Assembly: GCA_900550685.1 (NCBI GenBank)
Contig: URTS01000034.1
Location: 1 to 15,759, forward strand
Reading direction: 5' to 3'
Source of the DNA: an uncultured Oscillibacter sp.
GTDB taxonomy: Bacteria; Bacillota; Clostridia; Oscillospirales; Oscillospiraceae
Length of the DNA: 15,759 bases
Shown piece after piece: positions 1-6,538 of the stretch; the first letter of the stretch is position 1, and every line of letters begins with the position of its first letter. The notes under the pieces were generated by a model, which did no database searches, was not told the origin of the DNA, and saw nothing but the letters and a program-made list of their open reading frames with translations. The translations under genes and the position numbers were made by a program.

Positions 1-444
1 CGGCAGCACGCGGTGCAGAAATTCGCTCTCCTGCGCGGCCTGCACGGCCTCCTCCGTCCGGGCCAGGGCATCCTCGGCATATTCGTTGGCCACCTGGCAC
101 AGCTGGCGGGAGCGGTCCTCGGCATCGGCGATGATCTTCCGGGCCTTCTCCTTGGCGGCGTAGAGCACCTCGCTGTCAGAGACCTTGCTCTTGGCTTCCA
201 GGTCCGCCTGGCGCATCATGCGCTCCACGTCCCGCTTGGCCTCGTCCACGAATTTTTCCCGAGCGGCCAACAGCTCCTGGGCCCGCTTCAGCTCCACAGG
301 CAACTGGCTGCGCAGCTCGTCCAGCAGATCCAGGATCTCGTCCCGGTCCACCATGCTCAGGTTGGGTTTCAGGGCGGGGGACTTGGCATCCTCTACCCGC
401 TCATACAGCATATCGATCAAACGGTTGACGTCATTTTCGGCCAT
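1..444 (-). CDS. Coiled-coil protein, V-ATPase subunit H / DivIVA-like (partial)
   Basis: The C-terminus runs off the left edge; 148 codons are visible with no stop. The ATG at 444-442 has AAGGAG about 8 nt upstream, overlapping the coaD stop region. The start reads MAENDVNRLIDMLYERVEDA, followed by a long Glu/Lys/Arg/Ala-rich stretch with heptad character (LKRAQELLAAREKFVDEAKR and on), which predicts an extended coiled coil. There is no signal peptide or membrane segment. Proteins of this type are often annotated in Clostridia as ATPase, ATP synthase subunit B/H-like or DivIVA-like, and are found next to coaD. The 13-nt gap to coaD indicates cotranscription with rsmD-coaD. The molecular role is unknown; a scaffolding or cell-envelope role is only a guess from the coiled coil. 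Confidence 0.8.
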   Translation of the reverse strand, partial: MAENDVNRLIDMLYERVEDAKSPALKPNLSMVDRDEILDLLDELRSQLPVELKRAQELLAAREKFVDEAKRDVERMMRQADLEAKSKVSDSEVLYAAKEKARKIIADAEDRSRQLCQVANEYAEDALARTEEAVQAAQESEFLHRVLP

Positions 445-457
445 AGCGCACACTCCT

Positions 458-943
458 TTATCGTTTTTCGGTCCAGTCCCGGATCAGGGGCAGGATCGCC
501 TTGGGCAAATATTTTTCCAGGGGCTGGTGGTAATGGATCATCTCCCGGGCCACCGTGGAGCTGAGATACACGTAAGCCGGGTCCGCCGGCAGCAGCAATG
601 TCTCCAATCCCGGATGCAGGCCCCGGTTCACCATGGCCTGCTGATACTCCGTGTCAAAATCCCCGGCGCTTCGGATGCCCCGGACAATGGCGGTGGCCTT
701 CCGCTCCGCCGCGTAGTCGGACAGCAGTCCGTCATACAGCTCCGCCGTCACATTGGACAGCTCCAAAACCGCCGCCTCCACCAGCTTCAGCTTCTGGGCC
801 GGGGTGAACATCTGGCCCTTCTTCTCCGCGTTGGGGCTGACACAAACATACACCTGGTCAAAGCAGGCCGCCGTCCGGCGGATGATATCCATGTGCCCCA
901 GGGTAATGGGGTCAAAGCTCCCGGAGCAGACTGCGATCCTCAT
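458..943 (-). CDS. coaD: Phosphopantetheine adenylyltransferase
   Basis: The protein has 161 aa, the usual length for bacterial CoaD. It transfers AMP from ATP to 4'-phosphopantetheine, giving dephospho-CoA, the penultimate step of CoA synthesis in the cytoplasm. The nucleotidyltransferase signature GSFDPITLGHMDII spans residues 8-21, with the T-x-G-H catalytic motif at 14-17. The conserved VRGIRSAGDFDTEYQ region is at 87-101 and the C-terminal YLSSTVARE ATP-binding motif at 126-134. An in-frame upstream extension exists, but the ATG at 943 begins the family's normal N-terminus (MRIAVCSGSFDP) and shares an ATGA overlap with the rsmD stop, a classic translationally coupled junction. All key motifs are intact. 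Confidence 0.97.
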   Translation of the reverse strand: MRIAVCSGSFDPITLGHMDIIRRTAACFDQVYVCVSPNAEKKGQMFTPAQKLKLVEAAVLELSNVTAELYDGLLSDYAAERKATAIVRGIRSAGDFDTEYQQAMVNRGLHPGLETLLLPADPAYVYLSSTVAREMIHYHQPLEKYLPKAILPLIRDWTEKR

Positions 944-1503
944 GCCTCCGCCTCCCCGTCTCCGTCCCGGTGGTAGATGGTGACGGCGATCTTCCCGTAG
1001 CGGTAGGTGCGGCCCATACGGTAGGGTGTGGACAGGGCGGGAAGGGCCTTGTCCACCGGGTGCTCCGCGATCATCATGCCGTGAACGCTCAGAAGATCGT
1101 GGCGGGCAATATGGGCAATGGCGGTTTCCAGCAGGTCCGTCTGGTAAGGCGGGTCCAGAAACACCAGGTCGTACTTCTCCCGGACGGATTTCAGGAACTC
1201 CATGGAATCCCCGGCCACCACCCGGGCCCGGTCCGTCAGATTGCAGAGCTTCAGGTTCTCTTTGGCCAGAGACACGGCGTCCGGCCGCCGGTCCACAAAC
1301 ACGGCGGATGCCGCTCCCCGGCTGAGGCACTCGATGCCCAGCTGGCCGGTGCCGGCAAACAGGTCCAGGACCTTCCGGCCCTCAATATCAAACTGCAGGA
1401 CATTGAACAGCCCTTCCTTCACCCGGTCAGTGGTGGGGCGGGTCTCCATCCCCTCTAATTCCTTCAGGCGGCGGCCCCGAGCGGAGCCGGTGATGACGCG
1501 CAT
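940..1503 (-). CDS. rsmD: 16S rRNA (guanine966-N2)-methyltransferase RsmD
   Basis: The protein has 187 aa and is a class I SAM-dependent methyltransferase of the RsmD family, which modifies G966 of 16S rRNA on the assembled 30S subunit. The start MRVITGSARGRRL and the GMETRPTTDRVKEGLFNVL segment (19-37) are RsmD hallmarks. The SAM-binding motif DLFAGTGQLGIE is at 47-58 and the catalytic LDPPY at 116-120. An 18-codon upstream extension is open, but the ATG at 1503 matches the family N-terminus and has AGGAGG about 10 nt upstream. It is the first gene of the operon with coaD and the coiled-coil gene; rsmD-coaD adjacency is a widespread Firmicute arrangement. Confidence 0.96.
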   Translation of the reverse strand: MRVITGSARGRRLKELEGMETRPTTDRVKEGLFNVLQFDIEGRKVLDLFAGTGQLGIECLSRGAASAVFVDRRPDAVSLAKENLKLCNLTDRARVVAGDSMEFLKSVREKYDLVFLDPPYQTDLLETAIAHIARHDLLSVHGMMIAEHPVDKALPALSTPYRMGRTYRYGKIAVTIYHRDGDGEAEA

Positions 1504-1637
1504 GGCGAGATCCTCCTCAGCATGCCGGTCAGGTCCCGCCGCGCCCAGGCGCGGCACGCCGCCGGGACGGCCCCAAGTGGGTTTTCCGTTCCGGCATCCG
1601 GTGGCTTGACCGACAGAGTTATCGTAATCGTCTTTTC

Positions 1638-1666
1638 ATTTTACGGCAAAAGGTGCTTTATTTCAA
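1638..1666 (-). promoter_or_regulatory. Sigma-A promoter of rsmD-coaD operon
   Basis: Reading the minus strand, TTGAAA (1666-1661) is followed by a 17-nt spacer and TAAAAT (1643-1638). It lies about 135 nt before the rsmD start, so the transcript would carry a roughly 130-nt G+C-rich leader. No stronger promoter is visible between greA and rsmD. Confidence 0.6.
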
Positions 1667-1691
1667 TAGTTTTTCCGCAAATCAGCCGGAA

Positions 1692-1729
1692 ACCGGAGCA
1701 GGATTTCTCCCTCTCCGGTCCGTTTTTTT
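1692..1729. terminator. Weak hairpin between greA and rsmD operon
   Basis: A 7-bp stem ACCGGAG/CTCCGGT (1692-1698 with 1713-1719) has a 14-nt loop. On the plus strand a seven-T run follows after three bases; on the minus strand, the direction of greA, only a short T-rich stretch follows. It may end greA transcription imperfectly. There is no plus-strand gene for the better-looking orientation, so confidence is low. Confidence 0.3.
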
Positions 1730-1765
1730 GTGGAATCCGCCAGCATTTCCCGCCGTTTCCGGTGT

Positions 1766-2269
1766 TCAATAGCTGCTGATGTCCAGGCTTTCGTCGTCGG
1801 CGCCCTTTTCGATCTTCCGGATCTCCACCGTGTATTTCAGGTCCGGACTGACGGTGACCTGCACCCGGTCCCCCGCCTTATGGCCCATGAGGGCCCGTCC
1901 CACCGGGGACTCCTTGCTGATGAGGCCCTTCAGGGCGTCCTGCCGCAGGGTAGTGACAATGCGGACGGTCATCTCCTTCTTCACCATCTCATTGTAAATC
2001 GTCACCGTGTCAAACAGGCTCACAGTGTCCGCCGTCTCCTTCACCTCAATGACCTTGGCGGTGCGGATCATCCGCTCCAGATAGCGGATGCGGCTGTCGT
2101 TCCGGTTTTTGGCCTGCTTGGCACATTTATATTCGTAGTTCTCGCTGAGATCCCCGAAGGCCCGGGCGGTCTGCACTTCCTCGATCAGCTGGGGACGCAG
2201 TTCCCGGACCCGGTAGTCGATCTCCTCCTGCATTTTGCGGATATCGACCTCCGTCAGCTCATCGTACAT
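1766..2269 (-). CDS. greA: GreA/GreB-family transcription elongation factor
   Basis: The protein has 167 aa, slightly longer than typical GreA (about 158). Gre factors enter the RNA polymerase secondary channel and stimulate cleavage of backtracked transcripts. The N-terminal coiled coil (about 8-75) carries the tip motif GDLSENYEYKCAKQ at 39-52, with the two acidic tip residues D40 and E43 kept. The C-terminal FKBP-like domain (about 80-155) has the family signature ISKESPVGRALMGHKAGDRV at 117-135. The start at 2269 (MYDELTEVDI) is preferred over a 37-codon upstream extension because it has a GGGGGA Shine-Dalgarno and lies downstream of a good promoter. It appears monocistronic. Many Clostridia carry more than one Gre paralogue, so it could be a GreA-like paralogue rather than the main copy. 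Confidence 0.92.
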   Translation of the reverse strand: MYDELTEVDIRKMQEEIDYRVRELRPQLIEEVQTARAFGDLSENYEYKCAKQAKNRNDSRIRYLERMIRTAKVIEVKETADTVSLFDTVTIYNEMVKKEMTVRIVTTLRQDALKGLISKESPVGRALMGHKAGDRVQVTVSPDLKYTVEIRKIEKGADDESLDISSY

Positions 2270-2307
2270 GATGATTCCCCCATTCCGGTTTCTTTGATTT
2301 CTCACGC

Positions 2308-2336
2308 AGTATAGCACAAAATCCCCTTGGGAACAA
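2308..2336 (-). promoter_or_regulatory. Sigma-A promoter of greA
   Basis: On the minus strand TTGTTC (2336-2331) is followed by exactly 17 nt and TATACT (2313-2308), about 40 nt before the greA start. This supports a short leader and the 2269 start. Confidence 0.7.
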
Positions 2337-2362
2337 GATTTCCGGCAGGACTTTTCCCGCTC

Positions 2363-2393
2363 AAAAGCGGGACGGCGCATAGCACCGCCCCGC
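2363..2393 (-). terminator. Rho-independent terminator of ferritin-like gene
   Basis: Just after the ferritin-like stop, the minus strand shows GCGGGGCGG (2393-2385), a 9-nt loop and CCGTCCCGC (2375-2367), a 9-bp stem with one G-U pair, followed by TTTT (2366-2363). The U-tract is short but the stem is very G+C rich. Confidence 0.6.
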
Positions 2394-2398
2394 CGTGT

Positions 2399-3013
2399 TC
2401 AGCAGAAGGTCCGGCGACCCAGGCTCCGTTCCAGCAGGCCCATCACCTGCTCCGCGTGGCGGTACTCGTCGGCGCTGAGCTCGTTCATAAGCTTTGCCAG
2501 GCAGATATCCGCCGTACCGTCCGCCGTCCGGGCATAGTTCAGCCCGCCGCAGGCCTCTTCGTGGTAGCACTGCCGCAGCGCTTCGCACCAGTCCCCCAGG
2601 TCCAGCTGCCCCCGGACCACATTTGGCCGGTAGCACTGGCCGGTGATGAGATACCGGGCCGCCAGCAACCGCCGGGCGTGGCCCCCCTCTTCCTCCGCTA
2701 TGTCCCGCAGAGTCTGCCTCGCCCAGGCCGGAGCCTGCCGGGACAATGCCAGATACCGCCGCCGGTCCTCCAGTTCCTCTTCAATGTACCCCTCCAGCAC
2801 CGCCAGCAGCTCCGCCGCCTCGGTACCCATGCAGCAGGGATTCGGCTCCGCGCCGGGCAGCTGGCTCTCCTGGGCGGCGGTCAGGCCGCCGGACTGCTGC
2901 GCAAAGGCCGCAGGCGCCGCCGGATACGGTTCCAGGCCCGGATTCACCCGCCGCCAGAGCTGATCGTGCTGCCGGAAATCGTACACTGCAGGGCCGTGGA
3001 GATTTTGTTCCAT
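2399..3013 (-). CDS. Ferritin-like domain (rubrerythrin-type) diiron protein
   Basis: The protein has 204 aa. The first 60 residues are Pro/Ala/Gln rich and probably disordered, ending in PCCMG (59-63). A four-helix ferritin-like bundle follows (about 64-195): a Glu-rich first helix (YIEEELEDRRRYL, 76-88), ExxH at 109-112 (EEEGGHARRL), a third helix with E152/E153, and a second ExxH at 183-186 (ADEYRHAEQ). The pattern E, ExxH, E, ExxH is the diiron ligand set, so iron binding or peroxide/oxygen handling is expected. No rubredoxin domain is present. The ATG at 3013 has AGGAGGGG at good spacing; an upstream extension is open but lacks a site. It is divergent from sufCB, linking it to iron or Fe-S homeostasis. 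The exact substrate is unknown. Confidence 0.88.
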   Translation of the reverse strand: MEQNLHGPAVYDFRQHDQLWRRVNPGLEPYPAAPAAFAQQSGGLTAAQESQLPGAEPNPCCMGTEAAELLAVLEGYIEEELEDRRRYLALSRQAPAWARQTLRDIAEEEGGHARRLLAARYLITGQCYRPNVVRGQLDLGDWCEALRQCYHEEACGGLNYARTADGTADICLAKLMNELSADEYRHAEQVMGLLERSLGRRTFC

Positions 3014-3052
3014 GGGATCCCCTCCTTTTCCATCCAGCCTATGCAAAAGGTA

Positions 3053-3070
3053 GGAAAAAGTTCCTGTTTT
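3053..3070. promoter_or_regulatory. Left arm of 18-bp inverted repeat, ferritin-like side
   Basis: The plus-strand sequence GGAAAAAGTTCCTGTTTT is the reverse complement of 3211-3228 with one mismatch in 18. It lies about 40 nt upstream of the ferritin-like start, within its probable 5' leader or promoter. The arm contains a small dyad of its own (AGGAA-N4-TTCCT). It is a candidate operator. Confidence 0.5.
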
Positions 3071-3092
3071 AACAGAAATACCCACAAAATCT

Positions 3093-3121
3093 TTGACAAC
3101 CGCCCGCAAATATGCTATTGT
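3093..3121 (+). promoter_or_regulatory. Sigma-A promoter upstream of sufCB
   Basis: TTGACA (3093-3098), a 17-nt spacer and TATTGT (3116-3121). The -35 is perfect and the -10 matches TATAAT at four of six positions. It would give a leader of about 125 nt before sufC. Confidence 0.65.
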
Positions 3122-3128
3122 GAAACGG

Positions 3129-3159
3129 CAGGCGGATTTTGAGCGGTTTCGCCTGTTTT
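3129..3159 (+). terminator. Hairpin plus T-run in suf leader (possible attenuator)
   Basis: CAGGCG (3129-3134) pairs with CGCCTG (3150-3155) and is followed directly by TTTT. It begins within the first bases of any transcript from the 3093-3121 promoter, so it could act as an early terminator or leader structure. The stem is only six pairs, so this is tentative. Confidence 0.35.
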
Positions 3160-3197
3160 CTGTTGCTTTTGCAGCCGATATTTTCTTTGTGATCCGG

Positions 3198-3228
3198 TAT
3201 ACTACTAATAAAAACAGGAAATTTTTCC
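3198..3228 (+). promoter_or_regulatory. TATACT box and right arm of inverted repeat before sufC
   Basis: TATACT (3198-3203) resembles a -10 but has no good -35 at 16-18 nt. Seven bases later AAAACAGGAAATTTTTCC (3211-3228) is the inverted copy of 3053-3070 with one mismatch. It sits 25 nt upstream of the sufC ATG, where a bound repressor would block a start at the TATACT box. The arm contains the dyad GGAAA-TT-TTTCC. Confidence 0.5.
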
Positions 3229-3252
3229 TTTCCCCATAAAGGAGGACATTTC

Positions 3253-3990
3253 ATGCTGGAATTGAAGCATATCAGCTATTCCGTTCAGGAGGCCAACGAG
3301 ACCCTGGGCATCCTGAAGGATATCTCTCTCACCATCGATGACCACAGGCTGGTGGTATTCACCGGCCCCAACGGCGGCGGCAAAACCACTCTGGCCAAGA
3401 TCATCATGGGCCTGGTGACCCCCACCGAGGGTCAGATCCTCTGGAACGGCCAGGACGTCACCCACATGAGCATCACGGAGCGGGCCAAGCTTGGCATCAG
3501 CTACGGCTTCCAGCAGCCCCCCCGGTTCAAGGGCCTCACCGTCCGGGACCTGCTGACCATCGCCTCCGGCGACGAAAAGCTCACCAAGGACAAGTGCTGC
3601 CAGTACCTGACCCGGGTGGGCCTGTGCGCCAACGACTATCTGGACCGGGAGGTAGACGTATCCCTCTCCGGCGGCGAGGTCAAGCGCATTGAGATCGCCT
3701 CCATCCTGGCCCGGAACAGCCAGCTGATGATCTTTGACGAACCGGAGGCGGGCATTGATCTGTGGTCCTTCGCCCGGCTGACGGAGACCTTTGAGCAGAT
3801 TCACCGCCAGGGCACCGCCACCATGATCATCATTTCCCACCAGGAGCGGATCATCTCCCTGGCGGACGAGGTCATCGTGGTGGGCGACGGTTCCATCCGC
3901 CACCGGGGCTCCGCGGCGGAGATCCTGCCCCAGATTCTGTCTGACACGCTGGGCGGCTGCCCGGTACTGAGCAAGGAGGTGCACGCCTGA
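3253..3990 (+). CDS. sufC: Fe-S cluster assembly ATPase SufC
   Basis: The protein has 245 aa and is an ABC-type soluble ATPase that powers cluster assembly on SufB/SufD scaffolds. Walker A GPNGGGKTT is at 38-46, the Q-loop Q87 in YGFQQPPRF, the signature LSGGEVKRIE at 138-147, Walker B LMIFDEPEAGID at 158-169 and the H-loop H196. The DEPEAGID/LW wording and absence of membrane segments distinguish it from transporter ATPases. AGGAGG precedes the ATG by about 6 nt. It overlaps the next gene at TGATG, so the two are translationally coupled. Only a single scaffold gene follows, with no sufS, sufU or sufE, which fits the two-component minimal SUF arrangement found in anaerobes and archaea. Confidence 0.95.
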   Translation: MLELKHISYSVQEANETLGILKDISLTIDDHRLVVFTGPNGGGKTTLAKIIMGLVTPTEGQILWNGQDVTHMSITERAKLGISYGFQQPPRFKGLTVRDLLTIASGDEKLTKDKCCQYLTRVGLCANDYLDREVDVSLSGGEVKRIEIASILARNSQLMIFDEPEAGIDLWSFARLTETFEQIHRQGTATMIIISHQERIISLADEVIVVGDGSIRHRGSAAEILPQILSDTLGGCPVLSKEVHA

Positions 3991-4916
3991 TGATGGACAC
4001 ACAGGTAGACCGGGAACTGCTGGAAAAGATTGCAGACCTGGTGGGCAAGCCCGTGGGGGCTTTCAACATCCGGAAGGACACCGGCTGCGATGGGCGGCAG
4101 TCCACGGAGCACATTGAGATCACCGGCAAGACCGACGGCAAATCCGGCATCGACATCCGGGTGAAGGACGGCACGGTGGGCGAAACCTGCCACATTCCCG
4201 TCATCATCACCAAGCCTGGCATCCAGGAACTGGTGTACAACGACTTCTATATCGGCGAGAACTGCAATGTGAACATCGTGGCCGGCTGCGGCATCCACAA
4301 CTGCGGTGCCGAGGCCAGCCGCCACGACGGCGTTCATACCTTCTATGTGGGCAAGCACTCCCACGTGAAGTACACCGAGAAGCACTACGGCGAGGGGGAC
4401 GGCACCGGCGGGAAGATCATGAACCCCCAGACCATCGTATATCTGGAGGAGGGGGCCTCCATTCAGATGGAGACCGTCCAGATCCGGGGCATCGACTCCA
4501 CCAAGCGGGAAACCAAGATCGTCTGCGGCAAGGACGCCGAGGCGGTGGTCACCGAGCGGCTCATGACCCACGGTGACCAGGTGGCCGAGAGCGACATGGA
4601 GATCGTTCTGGACGGCGAGGGCTCCCGGGGCCGGGTCATCTCCCGGTCCGTGGCCAAGAACACCTCCCATCAGACCTTCTATCCCAAGATGGTGGGCAAC
4701 GCCGCCTGCTTCGGCCATGTCCAGTGCGACTCCATCATCATGGACGAAGCCCATATCCAGTCCATCCCCGCCATCGTGGCCAACTGCACGGAGGCCCAGC
4801 TGATCCATGAGGCCGCCATCGGCAAGATCGCCGGGGATCAGCTTTTGAAGCTGGAAACCCTGGGGCTCACCCCGGAGGAAGCCGAGGAATGCATCCTGAA
4901 AGGCTTCCTGGCCTGA
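3990..4916 (+). CDS. sufB: SufB/SufD-family Fe-S scaffold, short (minimal SUF) type
   Basis: The protein has 308 aa, much shorter than classical SufB (about 470) or SufD (about 420). It keeps the SufBD beta-helix core and C-terminal helices. The segment HVQCDSIIMDEAHIQSIPAI aligns by eye with the SufB region holding the essential Cys (here C246), and LIHEAAIGKIAGDQL holds the conserved Glu (E274). Extra cysteines are at 33, 67, 92, 100, 105, 179, 240 and 266. The ATG at 3990 overlaps the sufC stop and is about 10 nt from AGGAGG; a second ATG follows directly. With SufC it should form a SufB2C2-like complex that builds Fe-S clusters without SufD. Names such as SmsB have been used for this class; the assignment rests on size and gene pairing. 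Confidence 0.92.
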   Translation: MMDTQVDRELLEKIADLVGKPVGAFNIRKDTGCDGRQSTEHIEITGKTDGKSGIDIRVKDGTVGETCHIPVIITKPGIQELVYNDFYIGENCNVNIVAGCGIHNCGAEASRHDGVHTFYVGKHSHVKYTEKHYGEGDGTGGKIMNPQTIVYLEEGASIQMETVQIRGIDSTKRETKIVCGKDAEAVVTERLMTHGDQVAESDMEIVLDGEGSRGRVISRSVAKNTSHQTFYPKMVGNAACFGHVQCDSIIMDEAHIQSIPAIVANCTEAQLIHEAAIGKIAGDQLLKLETLGLTPEEAEECILKGFLA

Positions 4917-4932
4917 TTTTCCCAAACAGCAG

Positions 4933-4967
4933 AACAAGCGGACAGCGTTGCTGTCCGCTTGTTTTTT
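4933..4967 (+). terminator. Strong rho-independent terminator after sufCB
   Basis: A 14-bp perfect stem AACAAGCGGACAGC/GCTGTCCGCTTGTT (4933-4946 with 4950-4963) has a 3-nt loop and a T6 run (4962-4967). It also lies directly after the stop of the convergent GNAT gene and may serve both, though the T-run favours the plus strand. Confidence 0.92.
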
Positions 4968-5448
4968 ACAGATCCTTCATGTAAAAATGATCCATGGTCC
5001 CATGAACGACTCCGCCGGGCTTTTCGATCCTGCGGAACCCCATCTTCTCATACAGCTTCATGGCAATTGCAAAATTGGTGTGGGTCTCCAGGTACAGATG
5101 CCGGTACCCGGCCGAACGGGCCCAGTTCTCCGCAGCCGCCGCCAGTTCTTTTCCATAGCCCTTCCCCTTGGCGGAATCATCCAGATACAGCTTTTGCAGT
5201 TCCGCGCAGTCCCGGATTCCGTCAAACTCCGCAATACCGGTGCCGCCGACGATCTGCCCATCCTCTTCCAGCCCCACAAAATATGCTCTCCGTTCCGGTC
5301 TGCGGCTATAAAACGCACTCAGATGGTCCAGCTCCGGGTCAAAATATGCCGTGCCGGGAATATTCAGATGAAGCCGCTTCAGATTGGCGCGGATGATTTC
5401 TGCGATCCGCCCATCGTCGGCAACTTCTATTTTTCTATAGCGCAGCAC
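4966..5448 (-). CDS. GNAT-family N-acetyltransferase
   Basis: About 160 aa. It is a GCN5-related acetyltransferase that uses acetyl-CoA to acetylate an unknown amine. The acetyl-CoA pyrophosphate motif KGKGYG is at about 94-99 (LDDSAKGKGYGKEL), after the beta-4 strand ELQKLYL. The C-terminal signature N-x-A-x-x-LYEKMGF at about 125-138 is typical of the family. For the start I chose GTG at 5448: it has GAGGAGG at ideal spacing and gives the normal short GNAT N-terminus (LRYRKIEVADDGRIAEII). Alternatives are ATG at 5469 or TTG at 5475, both with poor ribosome binding sites. It follows the AraC regulator by about 40 nt on the same strand, probably in one transcript. Confidence 0.9.
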   Translation of the reverse strand: MLRYRKIEVADDGRIAEIIRANLKRLHLNIPGTAYFDPELDHLSAFYSRRPERRAYFVGLEEDGQIVGGTGIAEFDGIRDCAELQKLYLDDSAKGKGYGKELAAAAENWARSAGYRHLYLETHTNFAIAMKLYEKMGFRRIEKPGGVVHGTMDHFYMKDL

Positions 5449-5488
5449 AAAAAACGCCTCCTCACTCATTTCCAACGGGTCCGCCGCA

Positions 5489-6337
5489 TCACTTGAAATT
5501 CTTGGGGCTGGTGTGGAAGGTGCTCTGGAAGGCCCGGAGGAAGGTGGAGTACTCTGGAAAGCCCGCCTGCTCCGCCGCCTTCATCACCGGAACGCCCTCC
5601 CGGATCAGCTCCCCTGCCCGCAAGAGCCGCTTCTGTACCGTGTACTGGTGAACGGTGTAGCCTGTGACCTCCTTGAACCGGTGCATCAGGTAGTACCGGC
5701 TGATGAAGAACCGGCCCGCCAGGGCGTCTACCGAGAGATCCCCGTCCAGATGTCCGGCAATGTAGCGGAGGATCTCCTCCATTTTGGGGTCCAGGCGGTA
5801 GCTATCCTTTTCCTCCGGGGCGGTGTTGGCCCGGAGGAAGTCCCGGTTCACGTGGATCAGCAGCTGCTGGCACAGGGTGTCCGCCATACGGCGGGCGCCG
5901 AACTCCTGGGACCGGAGGGCCTCCTCCAGTTGCTGGATGGCCCGGGCATAGCCCAGCCGCCCCTCCTCCGCCGTCCGCAGCAGATGAAAGCCCCCCTCCC
6001 GGCTGCGGTCAAAGCAGGCGTCCAGGGGTTCGCCGGGGTCGGACCGGGCCTCCAGCCAATCCCGGCCCAGCCACAGCACCGCCCGCTCATAGGGCTCCGA
6101 GGCGTCGATGATGGGCCGGTGGATCATATTGTGCTGCACCAGCACAATGTCCCAGGGCTGCAAGAAATAGGTGACGCCCTCCACCACATAGGCCACCTTT
6201 CCCCCCAGGAAAAACACCAGCTTGTCAAACTCATGGTAGTGGTAGTCGATCCGCTGGGCCAGGGAATCCTTCAGATGTACTAAGCGGAAATCCTGTTCCA
6301 GGTATCCCCGTTTTCCAATTTCGCTGCGGTCCAGCAT
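5489..6337 (-). CDS. AraC-family transcriptional regulator with N-terminal cupin
   Basis: The protein has 282 aa. An N-terminal cupin-type ligand pocket (about 30-75, HYHEFDKLVFFLGG then WDIVLVQHNMIHRP with clustered His) is joined by a helical linker to a C-terminal AraC DNA-binding domain (about 185-282). The two helix-turn-helix units are near 203-222 (LSVDALAGRFFISRYYLMHRF) and 251-271 (VMKAAEQAGFPEYSTFLRAF), ending in the conserved SPKNF. The ATG at 6337 has AAAGGGG at about 8 nt; a GTG three codons earlier is possible. It is divergent from thyA and cotranscribed with the GNAT gene. The effector is unknown; a sugar or small aromatic would be usual for this architecture. Confidence 0.93.
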   Translation of the reverse strand: MLDRSEIGKRGYLEQDFRLVHLKDSLAQRIDYHYHEFDKLVFFLGGKVAYVVEGVTYFLQPWDIVLVQHNMIHRPIIDASEPYERAVLWLGRDWLEARSDPGEPLDACFDRSREGGFHLLRTAEEGRLGYARAIQQLEEALRSQEFGARRMADTLCQQLLIHVNRDFLRANTAPEEKDSYRLDPKMEEILRYIAGHLDGDLSVDALAGRFFISRYYLMHRFKEVTGYTVHQYTVQKRLLRAGELIREGVPVMKAAEQAGFPEYSTFLRAFQSTFHTSPKNFK

Positions 6338-6367
6338 CGCTGCCACCCCTTTCCTTTTGTTGGGCTT

Positions 6368-6396
6368 ATTTTACCGCACCATTTGCCGTCTTTCAA
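6368..6396 (-). promoter_or_regulatory. Sigma-A promoter of the AraC-GNAT unit
   Basis: On the minus strand TTGAAA (6396-6391), a 17-nt spacer and TAAAAT (6373-6368), about 30 nt upstream of the regulator's start. The hexamers and spacing are identical to those of the rsmD promoter. Confidence 0.7.
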
Positions 6397-6474
6397 TAAA
6401 AAGATGGGCTTTCCATGTAAAAGCTGTGATGGATTTTCCCCGGTTCTCTATGCAATTCATCAAAACTTCCTACC

Positions 6475-6503
6475 TTGAATCCGCCCCCGTGCTCTGGTAT
6501 AAT
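6475..6503 (+). promoter_or_regulatory. Sigma-A promoter of thyA-folA
   Basis: TTGAAT (6475-6480), a 17-nt spacer and a perfect TATAAT (6498-6503), 35 nt before the thyA ATG. This is the best-matching -10 in the window. Confidence 0.85.
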
Positions 6504-6538
6504 AATTTTAATTATACGCAATGCGGGAGGAATCTATC

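Noticed and set aside
3801..4937. 378-codon minus-strand open frame opposite sufC/sufB
   Set aside because: Antisense shadow of well-conserved genes, with no start signal.
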